Source: an uncultured Collinsella sp. (lineage in GTDB: Bacteria > Actinomycetota > Coriobacteriia > Coriobacteriales > Coriobacteriaceae). From it: a DNA stretch of 16,796 nt. This document shows positions 8,543 through 15,486 of the stretch, in pieces. Position numbers and translations under genes: made by a program. The notes below the pieces were generated by a model, which had not been told where the DNA came from, made no database searches, and worked only from the letters and a program-made list of their open reading frames with translations. Within the stretch, counting starts at the first letter, position 1. Each line of letters begins with the position of its first letter. The stretch is from contig URWQ01000009.1 of NCBI GenBank assembly GCA_900551635.1, forward strand, positions 1 through 16,796, written 5' to 3'.

Positions 8543-8601
8543 CGTGTACATCAGCCACCAAAATCGACATTTTTCGACATGTTTGGAGGCAGATGTACAC
8601 G
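8543..8601. repeat. long imperfect palindrome in the tRNA-pgsA spacer
   Basis: Two 20-nt arms (8543-8562 and 8582-8601) match as inverted repeats at 18 of 20 positions; the outer part is CGTGTACATC / GATGTACACG apart from one mismatch. The 19-nt centre contains CGACAT twice (8565-8570 and 8575-8580). It lies in a gene-free stretch between the tRNA terminator and pgsA, the typical place for a dispersed intergenic palindromic element. There is no T run for a terminator and no coding potential. A REP-like or small non-autonomous element is my inference. Confidence 0.6.
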
Positions 8602-8663
8602 AATGCGAAATCCCCCGCCGCCTAAAAGCACCCTCCACATGTCTGGACTCTCTATGGCTGCGC

Positions 8664-8692
8664 TGGATAGACATCGCCGGAACGGGTATAGT
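8664..8692 (+). promoter_or_regulatory. possible promoter of the pgsA-like gene
   Basis: TATAGT at 8687-8692 resembles a -10 box, with a weak TGGATA 17 nt upstream at 8664-8669. It sits 37 nt before the GTG start of the phosphatidyltransferase gene and after a terminator, where a promoter is needed. The -35 match is poor. Confidence 0.35.
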
Positions 8693-8728
8693 ATCGAAAG
8701 TTTTGTCGTTAACCAGCGGGGGAGTCCT

Positions 8729-9433
8729 GTGGGCATCAAAAAGAAGATCAAAAAGGAGCTTATCGGCACTTCCGATTACCCGTCGAATAAGATCTTTACG
8801 ATCTCCAATTTCATCACCTTTACGCGCCTGATCCTCACCCTGGTATTTCTGTACCTGTTTGTGACGGATAACAACCGCGTCATCGCCATCGTTATCTACG
8901 CCGTTGCCGCCTCCACCGACTGGATGGACGGTCAGATCGCCCGCATGACTAAGACGGTCTCATGGCTCGGCAAGGTCATGGATCCCATCTGCGACCGTGC
9001 GCTGCTGTTCACCGGCGTGCTGGGACTGGTGGTTCGCGGAGAGCTGCCCATCTGGGTCTGCGTGCTCATTATTGGCCGCGACATCTATCTGGGCATCGGC
9101 ACGCTTATCGTGCGTCATTATCACCGTCGCCCCATCGATGTCGTCTTCCCCGGAAAGATTGCCACAGCGCTGCTCATGACCGGATTCTCGCTCATGCTGC
9201 TCGGGTTCCCCGTTGTTGACGGCCTGCAACTTTTACCTTCAACCCTTACGGCCTTCCCGGGCCTCAACGGAAGCTCGGTGCCCCTCGGCATCTTCTTTGT
9301 GTACGGCGGCGTGATCTTCTCCATGCTCACGGCTGTCATCTACTCCATTAAGGGCGGAGTGGCCATTAAACAGGCTCTCGCGCATCCCGAGGACGAGGAC
9401 ATCGACTTTCTGAACCCTGAAATCGAAGACTAA
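8729..9433 (+). CDS. pgsA: CDP-alcohol phosphatidyltransferase, probable phosphatidylglycerophosphate synthase
   Basis: The protein joins a CDP-diacylglycerol phosphatidyl group to an alcohol, most likely glycerol-3-phosphate, giving the precursor of phosphatidylglycerol and cardiolipin. The 234-residue membrane protein has a basic N-terminus and several hydrophobic segments. The CDP-alcohol signature D-x2-D-G-x2-A-R-x8-G-x3-D-x3-D is complete, from D64, D67, G68, A71 and R72 to G81, D85 and D89. The start is GTG at 8729, five bases after GGGGGAG; upstream in-frame sequence crosses the palindromic spacer and is not coding. Glycerol-3-phosphate as acceptor is inferred; other CDP-alcohol enzymes share the motif. 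Confidence 0.85.
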   Translation: MGIKKKIKKELIGTSDYPSNKIFTISNFITFTRLILTLVFLYLFVTDNNRVIAIVIYAVAASTDWMDGQIARMTKTVSWLGKVMDPICDRALLFTGVLGLVVRGELPIWVCVLIIGRDIYLGIGTLIVRHYHRRPIDVVFPGKIATALLMTGFSLMLLGFPVVDGLQLLPSTLTAFPGLNGSSVPLGIFFVYGGVIFSMLTAVIYSIKGGVAIKQALAHPEDEDIDFLNPEIED

Positions 9434-9499
9434 TTCGTTGGGGTATGATTACGTACGGTTCATTATTTGCGGCACGTCCGCGATAAGTTAGGGGTTGTC

Positions 9500-9934
9500 A
9501 TGGACAACATGGTTAACAATATGCCTCAGAATGATAAGACTGCTGACGCTACCTGCGTATTCCGCGTGCCTTCAAGCGACGTCACCGTTCCCGACCTCAT
9601 GGCCAACGTGCGCATCACCGCCCCCGTTCTGTCCATCGTCAAGGGTCCGCAGACTGGTGCCGCTTTTGAGCTCGAGGACGACGTGACCACCATCGGCCGC
9701 GATCCTGCGAACGGCATCTTCCTCAATGACATGACCGTTTCGCGCAGCCACGCGCGCATTATTCGCGAGGGCCTTGGCGCTCGCATCGAGGACTTGGGCT
9801 CGCTCAATGGCACCTGGGTCGACGGTGCCATCGTCAATGCAGCCCCGCTGCACGACGGTTCTTCCGTCCAGATTGGTACGTTTACGCTCATCTACCACGA
9901 GAGCACGCCGGAGCGCATCGAAACCGGTGAGTAG
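9500..9934 (+). CDS. GarA/OdhI-like FHA-domain signalling protein
   Basis: A 144-residue cytoplasmic protein with one C-terminal FHA domain (about 50-140), which recognises phosphothreonine. Key FHA residues are present: GR at 66-67, S81, R82, S83 and H84, and NGT at 103-105. The N-terminal tail holds DATCVFR (residues 16-22), resembling the ETTSVFR phosphorylation motif of mycobacterial GarA, with T18 at the switch position. GarA and OdhI control 2-oxoglutarate and glutamate metabolism by binding enzymes unless phosphorylated. The target here is unknown. ATG 9500 is preferred over an upstream TTG because of TTAGGGG five bases before it. The MerR gene follows after three bases, as in mycobacteria. 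Confidence 0.87.
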   Translation: MDNMVNNMPQNDKTADATCVFRVPSSDVTVPDLMANVRITAPVLSIVKGPQTGAAFELEDDVTTIGRDPANGIFLNDMTVSRSHARIIREGLGARIEDLGSLNGTWVDGAIVNAAPLHDGSSVQIGTFTLIYHESTPERIETGE

Positions 9935-9937
9935 GGC

Positions 9938-10816
9938 ATGGCCGAACGCAACTATCTAAGTATCGGCCAAGTCGTCAACCTACTTCGAGGCGCATACCCC
10001 GATCTTTCGAACTCAAAAATTAGATTTCTAGAAGATGAGGGGCTCATTACCCCTCATCGTACGCCTAAGGGATACCGTCAGTACTCCAAGGAGGACGTTG
10101 ATCGCCTGGAGGTCATCCTGCACTTGCAGAAGACCCGCTACATGCCGCTCAACGTGATTAAGCAGCGCTTGGAAAACGCCACGGACCTGTCAACGCTCGC
10201 TTACGAGGTGGGCTTGCTGTCCGATGTTCCGCTCAAGACGGAGCCCAAGGAGACTAAGCAAAAGCTGCATCCCATCGAGACCATTCCCGATATGCTGGGC
10301 GTCGAGATTTCGTTTATCCGCTCGCTCGCCGAGAACGACCTCATTCGCATCATCAAGAGCCCGCAGAATCGAGAGCTCGTCGATGGTCGCGATTTCCCGA
10401 TCATCCGCTACTGCTCCGAGCTGTCACGCTTCCATATCGAGCCGCGCAACCTGCGTCAGTACGTGTCTTCCGCCAACCGCGAGTCCTCGATGTTTGAGCA
10501 GGTGCTCGTGAGCATGCTCGGAATGGATACCTCCGATGACGAGCGCGACGCCAAGCTCGAGCGTGCGTTTAAGAAGCTTCACGACCTGACGGAAGGTGTA
10601 CACACTGCACTGCTCAAGAACCGCGTTTTTGAGTCGCTCAACGCCGTGGTCGAGGACGCCGACATCGATGCACTCGATGAGGAAATCACTCGCTCCGAGT
10701 CCACCAAGGCCAAAAACGAAGAGACATCCGCTCCAGCTTCGCACGAGGATTCTATCGTAAAGCCGCTCAAGGTCGTCGCCCCTTCGCAATCCGGCACCGC
10801 TACCGCGGGCAAGTAA
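9938..10816 (+). CDS. MerR-family transcriptional regulator (Rv1828-like)
   Basis: The N-terminal MerR winged helix-turn-helix spans about residues 6-76, with YLSIGQVVNLL, the RFLEDEGLITP turn and GYRQYSKEDVDRL. Residues 110-200 form a second predicted folded region and the acidic C-terminus looks disordered. No metal-binding cysteine cluster is visible, so a metal sensor is unlikely. At 292 residues it is longer than classical MerR proteins, as is typical of the actinobacterial Rv1828 group. It starts three bases after the FHA stop with little room for its own ribosome binding site, which suggests coupling to the FHA gene. Its ligand and targets are not evident. Confidence 0.88.
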   Translation: MAERNYLSIGQVVNLLRGAYPDLSNSKIRFLEDEGLITPHRTPKGYRQYSKEDVDRLEVILHLQKTRYMPLNVIKQRLENATDLSTLAYEVGLLSDVPLKTEPKETKQKLHPIETIPDMLGVEISFIRSLAENDLIRIIKSPQNRELVDGRDFPIIRYCSELSRFHIEPRNLRQYVSSANRESSMFEQVLVSMLGMDTSDDERDAKLERAFKKLHDLTEGVHTALLKNRVFESLNAVVEDADIDALDEEITRSESTKAKNEETSAPASHEDSIVKPLKVVAPSQSGTATAGK

Positions 10817-10856
10817 CAGCTGCCGCTTATCCGGCAACCCATTGAAAGGTCATGCA

Positions 10857-11387
10857 ATGTACGACTTCGAATCTCAAATCGTCGACATCCCCGACTATCC
10901 CGAGCCCGGAGTCATCTTTAAAGACATCACGCCGCTCTTTGGCAATCCCGAGGCGCTCAAAGCCATGACCGATGCCCTCGCCGAGCACTTTGCCGGCATG
11001 GGAATCACCAAGGTCGTGGGTCCCGAGGCTCGCGGCTTTATGGTTGGCGTACCGGTGGCTGTAGCCCTTGGCGCCGGCTTTGTTCCCGCACGTAAACCTG
11101 GCAAGCTACCGCGCGAGACCGTAAGTCAGAGCTACGAGCTCGAGTACGGCACCGATTCAATTGAAATCCATGCCGACGCTATCAGCTCTAAAGATACCGT
11201 GTTGATTCTGGACGACTTGGTCGCGACGGGCGGAACCGTCGAGGCAACAGGTAAACTGGTGCGAGATATGGGCGCAAAGCTTGTGGGCTACGGTTGTATC
11301 CTTGAGCTTGCGTTTCTCAACCCGCGCAAGAAGCTCACGCCTTCTAACGAGGACGTTGAGCTCTTTAGCCTGGTAACGGTGGACTAG
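10857..11387 (+). CDS. apt: adenine phosphoribosyltransferase
   Basis: Apt salvages adenine by joining it to PRPP to give AMP. The 176-residue length is typical. The N-terminal DIPDYPEPGVIFKDITPLF segment and the PRPP-binding loop VLILDDLVATGGT at 115-127 are both characteristic, and EARGF with ARKPGKLP fits the family. The ATG at 10857 is chosen over an upstream TTG because GAAAGG at 10844-10849 lies seven bases before it. It follows the MerR gene by 40 nt with no terminator between, so shared transcription is likely. Confidence 0.96.
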   Translation: MYDFESQIVDIPDYPEPGVIFKDITPLFGNPEALKAMTDALAEHFAGMGITKVVGPEARGFMVGVPVAVALGAGFVPARKPGKLPRETVSQSYELEYGTDSIEIHADAISSKDTVLILDDLVATGGTVEATGKLVRDMGAKLVGYGCILELAFLNPRKKLTPSNEDVELFSLVTVD

Positions 11388-11419
11388 CCGCTACCCTTAG
11401 ATACCGGAAAGGAAGCTCC

Positions 11420-12541
11420 ATGCGCACAGCAAACACGCACAAAAACATGGCACGCTGCGCTGCTACGGCAACCCTCGCTTGTGTTTTGGGCCTGGGCCTC
11501 GTGGCTCCGGCCTATGCCGATACCGCATCCGACCTTGCCGCTGCTCGTACCAAACTCGAGCAGATTGGCACCCAAACCCAGCAAATTCATGAAGAACTCT
11601 CCGCACAGACGCAGGAGCTTGATCAGACTGCAGGCGAGATCACGCAAAAGCAGCAAGAGATTGCCGAGGGTCAGGCAAAGCTTTCGAGCTACGTTGCCGG
11701 TGAGTACAAGACTGGCGGTCTGAGTCTCCTTCAGGTTCTGACGGGCGTCGACGATCTGGGCGACATGCTCAACCGTCTGTTCTACTACGGCAAGGTTTCC
11801 GACAAGCAGGCCCAGACCATTCAGGAGGTCAAGGACCTTAAGCAGCAGCTCACCGATAAGCAGACCGAGCAGGAGAAGAACGTCGCCGCGACGCAGAAGA
11901 AGGTCGACGAGCTCAATGCCCAGCAGGCTGAGGCCCAGAGTGTCGTGAACTCCCTGGATTCACAGCTGCAGGCCGAGCTTGCTGCCGAGGCCGAGGCCAA
12001 CGCCGCGCTTCAGGCTGGCATCAATGCCAGCACCGCCGAAAAGGCCACGGTGAGCAACGACACTGCCGGTACGACCGAGAACACCAACAATGGTGGCGGT
12101 ACGACCAACAACGGCGGCGGCAACACGCCCGCGCCCGCGCCCGCTCCTGCCCCCACGCCGCAGCCCGTGACGCCCGCTCCGACTCCGACGCCTTCCGCAC
12201 CGAGCCAGTCCGTTGACGGCGGTACCGTTGTTTCGCGCGCCTACAGCAAGCTCGGATACGCTTATTCCTGGGGCGGCATTGGACCGAACAGCTTTGACTG
12301 CTCCGGTTTTGTAAGCTATTGCCTCACGGGCCGCTATTGCCGCCTGGGCAACACCGGCACCTTCATGGGTTGGACCCGCGTGTCCGATCCGCAACCCGGC
12401 GATGTTGTGGTTAACTCCTACCATACAGGCATCTATATCGGTAATGGTCAGATGATCCATGCTTCCGACTACAAAACGGGCGTCATCATCAGCTCCGTCG
12501 CTGCTGGCATGAACAACAATTACATTTTCGTGCGCTACTAA
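11420..12541 (+). CDS. secreted NlpC/P60 peptidoglycan endopeptidase with coiled coil
   Basis: A 373-residue secreted cell-wall hydrolase. The signal peptide is clear, with a short basic start, hydrophobic core 14-29 and AYA before D34. Residues 34 to about 195 form a Gln/Glu/Lys-rich coiled coil, followed by an Asn/Gly then Pro/Ala-rich linker at about 213-262. The C-terminal NlpC/P60 domain has catalytic C294 in DCSGF, H335 in YHTGIYIG and H347 as the third polar residue. Such enzymes cut peptide stems of peptidoglycan, and the coiled-coil arrangement resembles PcsB and SagA hydrolases, often regulated by partner proteins. GGAAAGGAAG precedes the ATG. A terminator follows. Confidence 0.94.
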   Translation: MRTANTHKNMARCAATATLACVLGLGLVAPAYADTASDLAAARTKLEQIGTQTQQIHEELSAQTQELDQTAGEITQKQQEIAEGQAKLSSYVAGEYKTGGLSLLQVLTGVDDLGDMLNRLFYYGKVSDKQAQTIQEVKDLKQQLTDKQTEQEKNVAATQKKVDELNAQQAEAQSVVNSLDSQLQAELAAEAEANAALQAGINASTAEKATVSNDTAGTTENTNNGGGTTNNGGGNTPAPAPAPAPTPQPVTPAPTPTPSAPSQSVDGGTVVSRAYSKLGYAYSWGGIGPNSFDCSGFVSYCLTGRYCRLGNTGTFMGWTRVSDPQPGDVVVNSYHTGIYIGNGQMIHASDYKTGVIISSVAAGMNNNYIFVRY

Positions 12542-12565
12542 TTTATTACTGCAGCGAACGAACGT

Positions 12566-12606
12566 GGGCCTCGCGATCTTGAGTCACGAGGCCCATTCTT
12601 TTTTCC
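12566..12606 (+). terminator. rho-independent terminator after the NlpC/P60 gene
   Basis: GGGCCTCG (12566-12573) pairs with CGAGGCCC (12587-12594) around a 13-nt loop and is followed by ATTCTTTTTT. It lies 25 nt after the stop codon and closes the pgsA-to-hydrolase transcript. Confidence 0.92.
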
Positions 12607-12622
12607 CTTACCGTTTGGCATA

Positions 12623-12671
12623 TGATCAGTACGGCTATCTAGTATTCAAAACTAGATAGCCGTACTGATCA
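12623..12671. promoter_or_regulatory. perfect 21-bp inverted repeat, putative operator of degV
   Basis: The arm at 12623-12643 (TGATCAGTACGG then CTATCTAGT) is matched without error by 12651-12671 (ACTAGATAG then CCGTACTGATCA), separated by ATTCAAA. Positions 12634-12661 recur upstream of the DUF1836 gene. The right arm ends 14 nt before the degV TATAAT box and overlaps the place of its -35 box. There is no T run, and it lies upstream of the predicted promoter, so action as a DNA-level binding site is more likely than as an RNA terminator. Confidence 0.75.
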
Positions 12672-12691
12672 ATCAAAAAGATGGCTATAAT
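12663..12691 (+). promoter_or_regulatory. degV promoter
   Basis: A consensus TATAAT at 12686-12691 lies 29 nt before the degV ATG. The -35 position at 17-nt spacing (12663-12668, TACTGA) is a poor match and lies within the inverted repeat. A strong -10 with a weak -35 under an operator-like dyad suggests a regulated promoter. Confidence 0.65.
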
Positions 12692-12720
12692 TGTTGGGGA
12701 ACAATTAGAAAGGACCCTCA

Positions 12721-13587
12721 ATGAGCTGGGCACTTATCTCCGATTCGAGCTGCAATCTTCGCGATTGGCAACCAACCGCACCTCATACCACCTTTGCATT
12801 TGCACCCCTTAAGATCCGAGTGGGGGAGCGTGAATTCGTTGACGACCTCTCGCTCGATGTTCACGAGCTCAATTGCGCCGTGCAGGCGGAGTCGAGCGCT
12901 TCTTCGAGCGCCTGTCCAAGCGTAGGGGAGTGGGCCGAACTCTTCAGACTTGCCGACAAGACGATCTGCATGCCCATCTCTGAGGGCGTCTCGGGAAGCT
13001 ACAATGCTGCTGCTACGGCACGCGATATGGTACTTGCCGAGGAGCCCGACCGACAGATTCATCTAGTCAATTCACGCGCAGCTGGCGGCAAAATGGACCT
13101 CATTTTCTTGCTGTTCGACCGCTATCTTGCAAGTAATCCGAATGTCTCATTCGAGGATGCTTGCGCATACTTCGATAGCCTTGAACAGAACAGCAAAATC
13201 CTCTTCAGTTTGTGCAATTACGAAAACCTCGCCAAAGCCGGACGTATCCCTAAGGCAGCTGGCGTCATTGCCAACAAGCTCAATATCCGCATTTTGGGCA
13301 CGGCGAGTGAGGCCGGTAAAATCGAACTCGTGGGGCACACGCGTGGCGAAAAGAAGATGCTCAACAAGATCATCGACACTATGGAAGCCGAGGGCTTTAC
13401 GGGCGGTGAGGTCGTCATCGACCATGTGGAGAACGCATCGAGCGCCCAGGCGCTGGCCGATCGCATTATTGAGCATTGGCCCGACTCCAAGACCATCATT
13501 ATGCCCTGCAATGGCCTGGATTCCTATTACGCCGAGATGCACGGCCTCATCATCGGCTATGGCATGGGCGTAGCTTCGGGCAAATAA
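12721..13587 (+). CDS. DegV-family fatty-acid-binding protein (FakB-like)
   Basis: DegV proteins bind a fatty acid, and those of the FakB type present it to the kinase FakA to form acyl-phosphate, the substrate of PlsY. The 288-residue protein has the N-terminal ALISDSSCNL strand with SDSS at 7-10, a Ser-rich ACPSVGEW segment at 64-71 at the usual T-S-x-P-S site, and SEGVSGSYNAA from S87. NYENLAKAGRIPKAAG fits the C-terminal half of the family. AGAAAGGA precedes the ATG. No FakA gene is in the window, so a kinase partner is inferred from the family only. It stands alone between two terminators, converging on the DUF1836 gene. Confidence 0.92.
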   Translation: MSWALISDSSCNLRDWQPTAPHTTFAFAPLKIRVGEREFVDDLSLDVHELNCAVQAESSASSSACPSVGEWAELFRLADKTICMPISEGVSGSYNAAATARDMVLAEEPDRQIHLVNSRAAGGKMDLIFLLFDRYLASNPNVSFEDACAYFDSLEQNSKILFSLCNYENLAKAGRIPKAAGVIANKLNIRILGTASEAGKIELVGHTRGEKKMLNKIIDTMEAEGFTGGEVVIDHVENASSAQALADRIIEHWPDSKTIIMPCNGLDSYYAEMHGLIIGYGMGVASGK

Positions 13588-13599
13588 AGTCCAACCAGC

Positions 13600-13650
13600 A
13601 AAATACGGGCGGGACAAAGCGACAGATGGCTCTTTGTCCCGCCCGTTTTA
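13600..13650. terminator. bidirectional terminator between degV and the DUF1836 gene
   Basis: ACGGGCGGGACAAAG (13605-13619) pairs perfectly over 15 bp with CTTTGTCCCGCCCGT (13632-13646). An A run precedes it and a T run follows it, so it can end transcription from both converging genes. Confidence 0.95.
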
Positions 13651-13658
13651 TACGTCGG

Positions 13659-14270
13659 CTAGCTATTAAACCCGTTGAACTTGAGATAGCTCATCAGGTA
13701 CGCTTTCGAAACAAAGGATGAAACCGCGCTGCGCACAAGCAGCGACTCACGCGTTACCTGATGCGCCGTATCGGGAACCGGCGTCTGCTCGACAGAAAAC
13801 GTCGAACGAATCGATGCCTCGAGCTGATCGACCACATAGTCGAAGGCCGTCGGGGCATCGTAGCTCAAACGCTGAATGTTAAAGAGCGCCTGCACCGCAG
13901 CAATAGGTAGCACCTGCTTAAAGATGCAGATAGCGATCAGGCGGGCAATCTGCTCGCGGCCATATTGCTTTTTGACCGGAGCAGGCACCAGGCCGACCTT
14001 CACGTAGTTATTGATCATCGATGGCGTAATGACAGGCTGCTCAACGCAAATGGACAGCGGCTCCATCCACAGCGCAACATACTCAATGACCTGGTCGCGG
14101 TAGAGCGTCACATTGGGCAACTGGTCATAGCGCGGCAGACTCAACGTATTGAGTTTGCGCACGATATCGGACTGAATAAATGCATCGGGCAGCACAGTGG
14201 GCTGAATATCCTCAGGCTTAATGCTGACCGACGAATCGGACATCGGGATAACACGTTTGGCGTGGTTCAT
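13659..14270 (-). CDS. DUF1836-family putative transcriptional regulator
   Basis: The 203-residue protein matches the DUF1836 family, which I know as MerR-like helix-turn-helix proteins with few characterised members; I recall Bacillus subtilis YkrK, a repressor of htpX, as a relative, but cannot check it. The recognisable core is at about 81-123: ITPSMINNYVKVGLVPAP, KQYGREQIARLIAI and IFKQVLPI, which reads as a winged helix-turn-helix. No membrane segment or enzyme motif is seen. The start follows GGAGG by seven bases. Its upstream region carries a near copy of the dyad found before degV, so control of itself and degV is the natural hypothesis. Confidence 0.87.
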   Translation of the reverse strand: MNHAKRVIPMSDSSVSIKPEDIQPTVLPDAFIQSDIVRKLNTLSLPRYDQLPNVTLYRDQVIEYVALWMEPLSICVEQPVITPSMINNYVKVGLVPAPVKKQYGREQIARLIAICIFKQVLPIAAVQALFNIQRLSYDAPTAFDYVVDQLEASIRSTFSVEQTPVPDTAHQVTRESLLVRSAVSSFVSKAYLMSYLKFNGFNS

Positions 14271-14294
14271 AAGGATCCTCCGTTCATTAGCTAT

Positions 14295-14333
14295 ATTGTA
14301 TTCTAGGTTATCTAGTTTTGCATACTATATAGC
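14295..14333 (-). promoter_or_regulatory. promoter and dyad operator of the DUF1836 gene
   Basis: On the minus strand the dyad GCTATATAGT-ATGCAAA-ACTAGATAAC plus C (14333 down to 14306) matches the degV dyad at 25 of 28 positions. Six bases after the dyad arms comes TACAAT (14300-14295), a plausible -10 box. The dyad covers the spacer and -35 position, as expected for autoregulation. The arms match each other at 8 of 10 positions. Confidence 0.65.
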
Positions 14334-14342
14334 AGGAAAGTA

Positions 14343-14389
14343 AAAGTGATTGGGCAGCACATTGCATTGATGCGCCGTCCAACCACTTT
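14343..14389 (-). terminator. probable terminator of trxB
   Basis: AAAGTGATTGG (14343-14353) pairs with CCAACCACTTT (14379-14389) with one mismatch, and inner bases add further imperfect pairing. On the minus strand the stem is followed by a T-rich TACTTTCC stretch, and a T run also follows on the plus strand. It lies just past the trxB stop and before the DUF1836 promoter. Confidence 0.6.
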
Positions 14390-14430
14390 GTTTTAAAGAT
14401 AGCAACATTACATAAGATATATTATCGTAC

Positions 14431-15369
14431 TTATCCGCGAAGAAACGCGTATGCGCTCGTTGCTGCTATGGCTCCGTCAGAAACGGCGGTCACAACCTGA
14501 CGTAAGCGCTTGGAACGGATATCGCCAGCAGCAAATAGACCTGGCGTGCGGGTCGCCATGGATTCATCAGTCAGAATGCCGCCATCAGGCGCCAGATCGA
14601 CTAAATGCTCGACAAGCTCGGTATGGGGTTGCGTGCCGGTAAAGACAAAAATGCCAAACGAGCCAGGCTCAAAGGTCTCAGCATGCGTCTTACCGCTTGC
14701 ATTGTCCTTGAACGTAATTGTCGTGGGCATCGCTTCACCAGAAAGCTCAACAATACTAGTTTGGTACCTAACTGTAATATTGTCCTTTTCGAGCACCTTC
14801 TGAACAACACCATCAGGCGCACGGAACTGATCGCGACGCAGCACGATGGTCACGCTGCCGGCAATGTCTGACAGGAACAGTGCCTCTTCGCATGCCGAAT
14901 TGCCACCACCGATTACAAAGACCTGTTTGCCTCGGAAGAACATGCCGTCACATGTTGCGCAATATGAAACGCCACGACCGCGATACGTATCCTCGCCAGC
15001 GAAACCTGCCGGACGCGGCGTGGCACCCATGCAAGCGATAACGCTCGAGGCCAGCGTATCGCCCATATCGTGATGCACCGTAAACAGCGCTGCATCGGCA
15101 TCGTAATCGATACCCGTAACCATGCTCCATGCGACCTGAGCTCCCAAGCCCTCTGCATGCAGCTGAAAACGCTCCCCGAGTTCGGCGCCACTCAAGAGCG
15201 GAATGCCCGGATAGTTCTCGACTTCATTGGTCGTGGCGATCTGTCCACCCGACATGCCCTGCTCAATCACGGTCGTCGTCAGGTTGGCACGCGCAGCGTA
15301 AATGGCGGCAGCATAGCCCGCGGGGCCTCCACCGATAATCGCAACATCAATCGGCTGATCGGTAGTCAT
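14431..15369 (-). CDS. trxB: thioredoxin reductase
   Basis: TrxB uses NADPH and FAD to reduce thioredoxin in the cytoplasm. The 312-residue length is typical. The FAD-binding GGGPAG is at 13-18, the GGQIATTNEVENYPG segment follows, the redox disulfide is C137-A-T-C140, and a second GGGNSACEEA binds NADPH, with LRRDQFR as the phosphate-contacting arginine motif (leucine replacing the common histidine). TPGLFAAGDIR near the C-terminus completes the FAD site. The start at 15369 is chosen because GAGAGG lies just upstream and homology begins there; a longer upstream reading adds 25 unrelated residues. No thioredoxin gene is in the window. Confidence 0.95.
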   Translation of the reverse strand: MTTDQPIDVAIIGGGPAGYAAAIYAARANLTTTVIEQGMSGGQIATTNEVENYPGIPLLSGAELGERFQLHAEGLGAQVAWSMVTGIDYDADAALFTVHHDMGDTLASSVIACMGATPRPAGFAGEDTYRGRGVSYCATCDGMFFRGKQVFVIGGGNSACEEALFLSDIAGSVTIVLRRDQFRAPDGVVQKVLEKDNITVRYQTSIVELSGEAMPTTITFKDNASGKTHAETFEPGSFGIFVFTGTQPHTELVEHLVDLAPDGGILTDESMATRTPGLFAAGDIRSKRLRQVVTAVSDGAIAATSAYAFLRG

Positions 15370-15486
15370 AGAATATCCTCTCGTCGATACATTGACGTTC
15401 TTTGCGCTCATACCCAAATTTACGTGAACATGACACTCATGCACTACAATGTTAAATCGCGTAACAAAGCTGAAGGGGAGTTATCG
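15370..15486. promoter_or_regulatory. divergent trxB / glycosyltransferase control region
   Basis: This 117-nt spacer must hold promoters for both directions. On the plus strand TACAAT at 15445-15450 is a candidate -10 for the glycosyltransferase, with TTACGT (15420-15425) 19 nt upstream as a weak -35. TTGACG at 15392-15397 is another possible -35 but lacks a good partner. I cannot identify a convincing trxB promoter or a shared operator. Confidence 0.35.

Noticed and set aside
8486..8728. An N-terminal extension of the phosphatidyltransferase or a small protein in the spacer
   Set aside because: The frame passes through the palindrome and the likely promoter, with no recognisable protein sequence; GTG 8729 has a clear ribosome binding site.
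12080..12200. Short repeated GGCGGTACGACC / CCCGCGCCCGCTCC units as a repeat array
   Set aside because: They are in frame within the hydrolase and encode a flexible Asn/Gly and Pro/Ala linker; simple coding repetition explains them.
12623..12671. The perfect inverted repeat as a second terminator of the hydrolase gene
   Set aside because: A complete terminator already lies at 12566-12606, and this repeat has no following T run; the promoter TATAAT follows instead.
15070..15486. A long upstream extension of the glycosyltransferase frame
   Set aside because: It runs opposite the conserved trxB gene and crosses the divergent spacer; the ATG at 15487 has a good ribosome binding site and homology begins after it.
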